The notes under the pieces were generated by a model. The model was given only the letters and a program-made list of their open reading frames with translations, was not told the origin of the DNA and did not search any database. Positions 35,834-46,500 of a stretch of DNA of 64,000 nt are shown here, piece by piece. Both the position numbers and the translations under genes were made by a program. This DNA is from Hoplostethus atlanticus (Eukaryota; Chordata; Actinopteri; Trachichthyiformes; Trachichthyidae): the NCBI GenBank assembly GCA_034670405.1, contig JAXDDX010000072.1:806001-870000 (forward strand). The letters are read 5' to 3'. Positions within the stretch are counted from its first letter, which is position 1. Every line of letters begins with the position of its first letter.

Positions 35834-35841
35834 GTATAGAG

Positions 35842-37175
35842 CAGGGCTACTCAACTTTACATAGCTCAAGGGCCACACAGCAAGATACAGCTGTGTCAAA
35901 GGGCCGCAACGCAAATTTTTTGGTCATATAAAGCTATTTTGTAGTGTTATTTCAAGCCACATGGATATCAAATGATTAAATGACAATAAGTAGGCTTTAT
36001 TCATTAAATGTAAAAGTGTTAGATTGCTGTTGCAATAAATCACAAGAATGTTTAATAAAATAAATATAGGCATACTAAATTGAAATCAGGTCTGAGTATA
36101 TCAAATTATTCCCCAGATGGATACGTAATTCCAAGTCAATGTGATAGCTATCATGGTGATGTGAACGTTTGCCCGTTTTGGTCCTGCTATTGTTCTCTGG
36201 CAAAGAAGGCACATTGGTTTGTTATTTACCTCAACAAAAGCGAATTCTTCCTCCCATGTTTTTTGAAATACCCTGTGTTCATCAGAAATGTTACGTTTTG
36301 CCGGTTTTGCCATGACTTGAGAGTAGGCTAGGCTAGACTTCCTGCACAGTTCGGGGCTTTCACATGATCCATGCAAAGCGTCAGGCGTCAACACCAGGTT
36401 GAGCGCGACCCCTTCACGTGGTCAGCGCCAGGAGAATTACATTACATTCATTACTTTCACACTGTCGAGTTTTTAAAATGACAGCATTCAGGAAAGAATA
36501 GAGTGGAGTTCAATTTCGGACTACAGCCCGCATCAGCCGTAGCTAACCACATCTCCAATGATCATACTAGCACAGCCATAGAAGTGAATATAGACTGGCT
36601 ACACATACGAACCTGTACTAAGCTGTCAACCAACCTGGCAGTCTCATCTGTAAACCGACATCATTCCATGCCACAGACTTTTTAGTCAGATCGTGGTATG
36701 ATTTAAGCGTCATGTTGTATAACTCGGGATGCTCCGACACACATAAAACAAGTTTCTCCACCATTGTTTGTTTTTTTATTTCGCGGTTATGATATCAAAC
36801 TGTGCTGTGATTGGTTTGGCGTCGCAGAGATCAGCCTCGCGAATGTCAAAGTTGATTATTGTTGAACTTTGAGCGCAGCGTCAGAGGCTCTGCCAGCGTC
36901 TGTCGAGGGCACGCGAGGGCGCAGCGACGCTTGCCAAATAGGAGATCAATGGCAGTGCCAGCGCCGAGCGTTTTTGTCGCTGATCATGTGTTGTTTTATC
37001 TTCTTTGTTGATCCCACGATTGCTAAATAAGCACAGTATGCACGTTTGCCATCTTGTGGTCATTAAGAATTTAGTTTAGAAATGGTTTGTGTTCATTGAA
37101 ATGAGAATATTATATTTTTATTGGCAGTTGCTATGACAATAACATTTCAACCAAGGGCCGCAAGGCCGCGTGTTG
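35842..37175 (-). mobile_element. hAT-type element with BED-finger relic, copy 2 (uninterrupted)
   Basis: Same ends as copy 1, flanked by GTATAGAG and GTATACAG (7/8), so an independent insertion. Minus-strand 36101-36394 repeats the [20 protein letters not shown] peptide with few changes. A single CATTCATT at 36445-36452 is the empty counterpart of the nested hAT site. Small indels separate the copies (for example about 50 bp around 36,730-36,780 absent from copy 1). Confidence 0.88.
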
Positions 37176-39847
37176 AGTAGCGCGGGTATACAGTGCTGCA
37201 AGGATGACGTATTTTTGTAGGCCAACCCGGACGTTAGCATCGCCCTGGTTCCCTCGACAAAAAGGCCAATGGGATTGTTCCATTGGATTTTGGATTATTG
37301 CAGAAAATAAGCTCTGTGGCAAACAAATGTTTATGATACTTACACGTTTTGCTCAGCAAGATAATCTTCACAAATTAACACCACTTTTATGATTTTTGAA
37401 GCATAAATGCAATTACCAGAAGTATTTACTGACGTATTTTATGTTGTAGAACAAAACGTGAAAATCTCTTAAGCTTGTGTTAACCACAGACCTTATTTCA
37501 GGCATCTAACCAAAAAAACATTCAAAAAACCCAGACTTCGAGACGAGGGAACCAAAAATGCTAACTCATTTCCTGGTTTTAGGACTCATTCCTGCAGCAC
37601 TCTATTTCTCTCAAGAAGAACAAACTATGAGAATGAATGAATATGAGCAATATAAAACATAACAGGGTAAAGTAACACTGTTGCTGCTGCCAAAGCTAGA
37701 GAGCATTGCTGAAGAAAAGGTAGTCAGTAGTATAAATGCATAAATACACTTTTCACTGCCACAGTATCGCATCATCACTTGGATTAACCTTTAGAGTCCA
37801 TTTCCTCTATGACATTTGTACAATTCTGTAAGCATTGCCACTTTCATTTCACTGCACATCCTGTATGTGTATGTGACGAATAAAGTTCTTGAATCTTGAA
37901 TCGTGATTTGTAGTCAGAGATATTTCCATTGCTATTCATTTCCCTGCAACCCCAGCAGTGTAGGACTTGGCAGCAAGTCAGAACAAAGCGTAAAAACAGA
38001 GTTCCAGTTCTCTCATTCTTTTTGATCATTTTTTGTGTGATGAATAGAACTGATGCACTCCACTTGCATCTTTTCTCAGGTGGAGGCCCATAACGAGGAG
38101 GAAACCGTACCTGTAGTGCTTGAAGGGGTAAATGCATCCTTTTGTAGCTGTCACAGCGGAGATGGTGAGTGTGACACAGGCTATGGCGGTCCATGTAATT
38201 ATTCCTAGTGCTATGTCTCCACAGTTGTAGAATAGTGGTGGTCTGGAGAGGCCTTCAAGTAATCGCCTGCCTTGCTCTGATGCCTATTGTTTCATGGGAA
38301 GATGTAAATCCTGCACACTACCCTGTCATTTAAAATCTCACATTCAGGGGTCCCTTGCAAGTTTATTGATTTGAGGAAAAATAAGAGATTTGAAAATGAT
38401 TTTTTATTCAAATATAGCACCCAAATTCATTGATCATCCTTAAGTCAACACTTCACATCCTGAGGAAAACCCTGTGATGGATTTTGTGTTATGTGTTGCT
38501 ATAGCAGCCATTTGAAAATGAATGATTTCACCAGGATTTCTTCAGAACAGGAGTAAAAAAAAACCAAGGCCTCTGTGATGCCTAATTGTGACAGCTATGT
38601 CTTGTCCCCGAAACTGTGCCGATTTTGAGTCCTTGAATTTCACCCAACATAACCTTGAACTTCCTGGAAAAGTCCTTGAATTTGAAGTGCGGAAACGTTG
38701 TGCATTGTATTGTCAGACACTGTAAGGGCCGTTTCTAAAAGGAGCTTTGAACTGGACTGCCCTCTTGGTACTTTGGACCTCAACAATGATTCTGTCACCG
38801 ATGGAGTATCATATAGAATAGACACTTTAAGAGAAACACTTGCATGACCTGGAGTGGGAAAAGAGACAATATAACCAAACCACTCAAAAGGTATAAAAGG
38901 TTTATTAGTACTGAAAAGGCATTTGAACATTCCCTTTTAACTGGTAAACAAGTCATCAAGTCAGAATTACATTCTCATAAGTTAAAATAGCTTGGTCGGG
39001 TTCAGATGTTTGCATTTCGTTGTGGCTGTGCAGGCATGTTTTTTCTTCTAATAATGCATTTTACACTTTTAATACATCGGACTTCCAAAGCTTTGTGCTC
39101 AATGGGACGTTATTTCAGCATACTGGTGATGAAAATCATATGGGGAAAAAATGGGAATGCATTCCAGACATCTTCTGTAATATACAACTGCTCGTCCATT
39201 TACTACTCATGCAAGAAAGCCTTTGGATCTTTAATACTCACAAATGAGATACATCTCTAACATGGAGCTACCTAAGGATATCAATAATGCGCCATGATCA
39301 ATAATCAGTCGTATAATAACGGATTCAATAAATAATAAATAACGTTACATTTCCATTGGAAGATTGTTTAAAAAAAAAAAAAGAAAAGAGAAGAATAGTC
39401 AAATAGTAAGATTTGGCATCTCATAACCACTTGTATGTATATTGTGTGTCGTATTTACAGTGCAGAAGATTCAGTTAATGTTCAACGTCGCACGGCAAAG
39501 CGGACATGAAATGCAGGAGGATTTGTACATGAGTTCAGAAAGTTGCCGTAAAAAAGTTAGCGGAGTACAAAAAAAAGAGGAAAACCTAAAGGTTCAGTGT
39601 TTGCAGTACAGCGTGGTGCGTCGAAGGCTACGGAAACACAGTGGAAAACATTTTCTCATCATGACTCTCGGGCGCATACAAGAAGACCCCCATGCAAAGA
39701 TCCACTGACAGGGGAGCAAAATGGTCTCGGACCTGAATACCAGCCTTTTCGTTGTGCAGTAAAAACTTTATACAAAACTGAAAACTGGCTCTTACAAATA
39801 AACTACAATATAAAGACTTATTGTGCGGTGTGTGTGTAGAAGACAGG
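37176..39847. other. Spacer between ecsit and spindoc
   Basis: No gene recognised. An exon-like segment with good splice signals on the plus strand lies at 38080-38164. If spindoc uses the minus-strand AATAAA at 38906-38901, its 3' UTR reaches into this stretch. Confidence 0.5.
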
Positions 39848-40351
39848 GTTTGACCGACACATTGGTTTGCTGATATATATCGGGCTGATATTGGGGTTTT
39901 ATTAAATATCGGATTTTGGCAAGTCATGTCCACCTCCGATATGATGGAGGTTCCTCCCTAACCACAGCTACAGACAAACAACCTGACATGACTTTTTATG
40001 CACATTTTACTAATTCATCATTCATTATTTAATTCAATTTTTTTTTCAATTTAAAAAATAAATAAATAAATTCTTCATTTAAAAGCAGTAATGTATCCCA
40101 GAGTTTCCCCTATCATTGAATAAGTGGGGGATCACCCTGCCTTAAAGAGCTGCTAACCCTAAAAGAATTCCATTAGTTTGGGTTTCAGTGGAGAGTTTTA
40201 CTGTTTCAGAGGCTTTTCTACCCTGATAAGAATATAATTCTCGGGGAAAGACTGGATACTTGTTTTTTTTTGGCATGAAAAAGGTCAAATGTAATGATAT
40301 TGAATATCAGCACAAAATGTTCAAAAACCCATATCGGTCGAACCCTAGTAG
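39848..40351 (+). mobile_element. MITE family A, longest copy
   Basis: GGGTTTGACCGACACATTGG to ACCCATATCGGTCGAACCCT, about 504 bp. Carries every landmark seen in the shorter copies, including AGAGCTGCTAACCCTAAAAG and AGGCTTTTCTACCCTGATAA. Confidence 0.8.
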
Positions 40352-40517
40352 GAAATGAGGTAAAGCTTCTTTTTGGGGTGTGCATTCCCTATACAGCATT
40401 CGCTTTCAAGTTGAACAAACTGATAAAAAAAACAATAAATAAATAAGACAAATAACAAAGTGTCTGTCTTCTCTTCTGGTCTGTATTCTTCTGTTGTTGT
40501 CCGGGAGGCTGTGATGT

Positions 40518-40534
40518 CTAGTTCCTGTGTGCCT
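40518..40534 (-). CDS. spindoc: possible spindoc terminal exon
   Basis: A strong acceptor GTTTGTTTTGCAG followed by five codons and TAG in the phase left by exon 5. Only splice signal and phase support it. Confidence 0.35.
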
Positions 40535-43500
40535 CTGCAAAACAAACACTGGGTTGAAGCCGGTTTGTCAACTGGCAGTCAAAAGCAACTGTCCACAAAT
40601 TTTAAGCAAACTTTTCAAATGCTGCAAAGAATAAAATTAGATTTAGGTGCGTTTCCGTCAGTTGGATTGAAGTGAATAAATCAGCTTCCTCATTGTTAAA
40701 TTGTAAATATTGTAAAATATTCTGTAAAATATTTCTGTTGCACATTGCACATTATAATTTGCACAAATATACATGGATGGAAACCGTGAGCATAAACAGT
40801 GAAATTCACATGTGAGAACCCATCTACAACTAGTGCATTCATCAATACATAGGATAAGATGTTACTATCCCTTGTGCCATACTCCATAGAAGCCCAACTC
40901 AGATGTTATAAGAATGATACAAAAACCAGGTGGCACCATTCACTAGCTACCTACTAATACAAAGCCTATTTAGGGTAAGGGGATGGGGGGGTGCGGTTAG
41001 GGTTAACCCCGGTTGGGTACGGTCCCTGGTTCGGGAAAGCGGACAGTGTGTGTGTGTGTGTGTTCATCAGCAACAGTCCCTATGCTTGACTGAAGGGCAC
41101 TTACCTAGCTAGCAGTACAAACCGCCCTCAATGTGTAAATTCAGTCTGTACCTGTATCTGCTGGGCTAACACTACAGCTGGCCCTGCCGGCTGCAAACAG
41201 TTGCCGGGGCAACGCTCAGCTGCCAGGCCAGCCAAGCTGTGTTCCTTATGTACACAACCGTTTAACTAACATACACCACACAAGACCAAACAATTCTCAC
41301 CTTCACTCAATACAACAAAGTACTCCCTGGCTAACGTGCTTTCTTCTGATCCGTAACCACTCACTTGCTCCTTCCGCTGCCTGAGACATGTTTCCAAACT
41401 GCTATTTAAGCTCCACCCACAGATGCCCAACATCATCCTCCAGTCTCCTGCCCACTCCTAGCTGCCCCACATTAAACCTGCACGAATGCTCCCTTATCAT
41501 AACCTTTTCTCCCTTGCGTACAAATCCAATTTCTTTTTTTATCCCTATTGTCAGCTAAATAATTGACTTCTAGACACCCTGACAGTATATGTCTAAGTGT
41601 GCCTACACTGAAACACAACGGGCAGGCAGCATCCTCACCTGTCCACTGGCTAAGACTTTGTTTTGCGTCCACACTCCATAGAAATCTCTCCACCCCGGTT
41701 TTCTCTTTTCTACACTCTCCCAATTCACCCACTGCCCTTGTTTTGCCTGAGAAACTGCCCTAGCACACCTTATTGCCCCTCCCATGCTACACCTGGCCTA
41801 TGATGTCGCTATGTTTAAGTGCTACACTCCTAACCATTGCATCCTATGACTCAGTCAGAGTCATTTCCAATCTAACCATGGCGCACTTGTACTCTGGCAG
41901 GCTAGATAATGGTAATTCTAAGATGCCTTTCCCATACAAAGCCACACTGTTTAAACAGCATGGGGCTCCAAGACATTTTCTAACCAACCTTTCTAGCTTT
42001 TCTACCTTTGATAGGGGAACTTTATACACTGCCAAATGCCACATCAGCTGAGGCAACAATCCAAATTTCAGGCACCACAATTTTAATTTTCATGGAAGAG
42101 GAAAATAGGATAGACTGAATTACGGGGCTGATATTGTCCATTTAATAGAAATAAAAAATCTGGTCCAGTCAGTGTTGTCCACTGATAATGATGGATATGA
42201 TGCAGTTTGATTGATCGATCAGCCAGATGGTGGCGCTATAACAAGCAACTTTATGTTTTGGCCTAGAATCAAAAGATTTTCCCCTCAGATTCCTTGGCTC
42301 AAGACTAAAGTGTAATAGACCACAATTAGTCACAGTAACAGTAACTCTGCAGTCATACCTGCCAGGGCCCCGCCATGCTGCTGGAGCTGGCTAGTGAAGA
42401 AGCGCTCCCGCTGGGATACTTGTTCGTCCCAGGCCTCCAGGATGCACCGGCGCTCCCCGGCATCCAGGTTCAGAGTGTCCGGGTGGGCCTCATCGATGTG
42501 GGCCCTCACCCCCTCCAGGCTGTGGGAGTACTGCAGCTCGCCACACACCATGCACACCAGCAGCTGGTTCAGCGGGTCGTGGTCCATGAGGTAGCGGTTC
42601 CTCCATGCTACATCCGAGACAGGACCCTCCTCACAGTTATTATCATCATAGTCAGCGAACACGACGTCAGATTCATCTGAAAAAGACAGTGGGGGGGGGG
42701 GGGGGGGTTAATAAAGGCCACTGACATGCATAGTAGGGTTTGACCGATATGGGTGTTTGAAGGTCGATACTGATATTTTTAGATTGAGGCTGCCAATATT
42801 TTGTGCCGATATTCAATTTGACCATTTTCATGCCAAAATTTGCCCAAAAAGTTCAAGTAATTTCAGCATTGATTCACCTTCTATTGGTTCTGTAAAACTT
42901 GAGTATGGAAAGTATCCCAGGTCAGCATCTGATGAAGCGCTGTAAAAAAAAAAAATAGGGCAAAGTTACATTCACTTTTATCATATATGGAACTCCAAAG
43001 AGCAGCCAAACAAGTATCCCACCTCATTAGCTGGTCAGATTCCTCAGAGGAGTTTATCCACTGGTCAGAATCCTATAAAGATAAGACAGAGAGGGAGAGA
43101 AATGGGGGAGGGGTGGGAGAAATGAGAGATTGTAATAAACAAACAACTATACTTCACACCGGAGCTGAAAAGTGTCCAGATTGTGTTGTTTTTTTTACCT
43201 CACACGTGGAGACAGATGTGATGTTTTCTAATTAGTGTGAACAGCAAAAAGCTGCATGGAGTTGCGTTTTTTTCAGTTCCCATCTAGACCACATGGATAT
43301 GTGGTAAAAGATCCTGAGGCATGTGACCTACATGCAACTTGTATTTGACTGCTCAGATTGTAATCTGTCAGATAATGTAAAGAACCAAGCAGAAAAAAGA
43401 AGCGTTGGTACAAAAACGCCTCTTGTTATTGTTTTGTTATCGTCTGCCTACGCGTGTCTTTTTGACATGGCTGTCAGTTCATATTGGTATCAGATGGGTT

Positions 43501-46500
43501 ACATCCTAGAACGGATCCAAAACAGAACAGTCCTCCCAAAAAAATCAATAAGCAGCAATTCAGAATTGAGCAGGAAGACCTGCAGTGTGAACCTAAGAGT
43601 TGCTCATAGCTGTATTCTAAATGATGCACACTCATCAACTCACCCATCATTCACTATGAAACAGAGCCCTTACCTGTGTCTCCAGGCCCTGGGCAGGCAG
43701 GATGGGCCTCCAGTTGTTGGAGGTTCTCCTTTGGGTGAGCTCCCTGTCCCTAATGGCCTTCCTGGCTCTCTGTTCCTTCTTTTTTACCCTCCAGTACTCC
43801 CTCTTCCTCTTCAGAAACTCCTCTTCAGACTCCCCTGGGACTGGCTTTGGAGGAACCATGGTGCTTATTGGCGCCAGTTTGGCGGGAACTGTGTGCACCG
43901 GGCTCCGATGCTGAGCGCAGGGGATTTTTATGGGACTGAGGGTGGATGTGCAATTGGGACTTTGACCGAGGGGTTCGATAGGTTGCAGGTTGATGCTGGA
44001 CAGTGGGTTGTCTGGGGGCTTCAAAGTCGGGAGGGATGGGGCTGAGTCTGCATCTGTGCTTTCTGGCACTTCGAGCATCCACTTTCGAACTCTTGGCTCA
44101 TCGGAGCTTGAACCTGGCCTTGCTTGTTGCCGATTCTTGACCAATAGCCGCGTGCCATCCATCCTGTTATGCAACAGTGGGGCGACAGCATCGGCTCCTT
44201 CAGGGACAGACGTAGTACTGAAAATATGAGACGATTGTGAGGGCCCGACGTGCATTTCATTCAGTTCCCTGCTGGGCGAACAGGAGACACTGCTGATGGG
44301 CGGTTTGACCAGGAGTGTGTCAGCTGACTCTCCGGCATTAGACGTAGTAGAGCTGACAACCAGGACAGTGGGGATGCTGGTCACTGCCGTAAGAGTAGCA
44401 GTGGAAGGCTTGGGCTGGAGGGCTGGTTTTGTTGGTGGACTCAGAGCCTGCTTGACAGTGTTGATTATAACCAGAGTTGGAGCCTGAAAGATGACAATAC
44501 AGGATGAACAAATTAGTTACTCCAGTCACTCCACCAGGAAACACAATGGAAGCCAGAGATTACTGCATAACCAATGCATCTTTCCAAAACATACACCTGT
44601 GTGTTTGTCTCAAGTTTTAACGGGGCCCCTCTAAGTCACCCTCACCTCTATTTTTGCTGCTTAGGTGTCAAATGCCAGAGAGTAGTTTGTGGTGTAATGA
44701 TTGGGGTTTCAGCTGGACTGGACATTGGCCCTGCCTACAAGCTCAGTCGGGAACTCTTTGTACTTACTAGCAAGCTAACATTGATTTCCAAATGGAGTCT
44801 GCAGGCTACATGCTGCTATCTGACCAAGACATGAAAACTGTACTTTGGCACAGGGGTTTTATTTGATAGGTCACCGTGGAGAGAGACAGGAAAGACTTAG
44901 TGAAAGAGAGAGGGAGGGAGAAAGAGAGAGGTGGTGGGGGGTGAGTGACATGTGATGAAGGTCCCAGGTCAAATTAAAATCCAGGATGTCACAGATGCAT
45001 GTTATGCACCTTAGCCAACTAAGACACCAGAACACCCATGGTAAATGCTTTTAGTTGATTAATTACCCAAAGGCATGCACAGCCAAGTACTTGCACAGGT
45101 GCCGAAAGAGACGATGAAAAATTAAAAATCGAGTCTGCACATACATTTAAAAATAATTTTTCTAATTATTTTAGCTTACCAGCCCTCAGCAGCCGAGCCA
45201 AAAAGTTAATTTTGGACACTGACCCGAGTATATTCACTCACCTGGGTGTATTCTCCCTGTCTTTCTTTCTGCCTGGCCTTTGACCTGGCCCTCTGCTGCC
45301 TCTTCATCAGCTTCCAGTACTCCCTCTTCTTCTGCAGATTGCTCACACTGCTCTGCTCTGCCACGACATGCTGCTGTTGCGGTTGTGTTAATGGCGAGTT
45401 GACCTTTTGACACTGCTGTTGTGGCTGACACTGTTGCTGCTGTGGATGCTGTTGATCCAAGGGTAGGTGATGCAGCTTTGGTGGCTCTGGGGAGCAGCAG
45501 TGTTGATGGCCCATTTTTTTGGCGCGAAGCCTCTGGGCCCTACGAGGGGAAGACACTGTTGGGTCATCTGACGCGTCCAAGGAGGTGCGCAAGTATGAAG
45601 GCGGTTGAGATGAATGTTCAGTGGGGTGTAGGACAGCCTCGTCGTCGTTGTCGGAGGAGGAGGAGGGCAGAAGTGGGAGTGTGTCACTAATCTGGGGTGA
45701 GTTCTGAGGGCTTGGTGAACAAGCTGGTACCAAGGTATCAGCATCTGCCTGCCAGCTTTTAATCTGCAATGTAAGATCAGCAGCTATGGGCACCTCCTCT
45801 TCGTCTCCAATGGAGAGGTGTGGTACATCTGGCTTCGTCTGCTGCTCTGAGGCCCCCTCTGATATGCAAGCCTCCACTTCGGTTTTACAGGAAAGATGCT
45901 CCGCTTTTGCATCGGTGTGTTCACTTTTACACTCAGTCACCGTGTTGAGCGATTCCTCCAGGAGTTTTTTCATGGAGGCCACAGCTAGGAGAGTGGTAGC
46001 TTGGCTGTCTGCACTCAGAGCTGGGTCAGGCTCTGGCTGAGGCGCTGGAGGTGGTGGTGGAGAGGGGGGGGGTTTGATATCTGGACAGATGGCTTGTTCT
46101 GATTGAGAATTTAGGTCAACTGCTGGTGTAGGCGCTCTCTCTTGTTTTGTCTCATTTGCCTGTGGTGTAATAGGCACACTGCTGGTGTGAAGAGGTTGGG
46201 TATTCCCTGTATGGTTAATAACATTTCTGCATGGTATAATATTGGCTGCTGCTACTTGTTGAAGAGGTGGAAACTTTTGGATCTTCCTCCTTTGTAAGTT
46301 TGCACTGGCCCTAGCTTGTAACACACCCTGCCTTAGTCTAGCAGCACGAGCTGCTCGCTGCTCTCGTTTCTTAACCCTCCAGTACTCCCTCTTCTTCGCC
46401 ATCCTCTCCTCCTCGGTCAACTCTGGATCCAGAGAGGGTCCTGCTAGTGACGGTGCGCTACTTGAGACAGCCATTTTCATGACACAACCACCGAGGTTCA

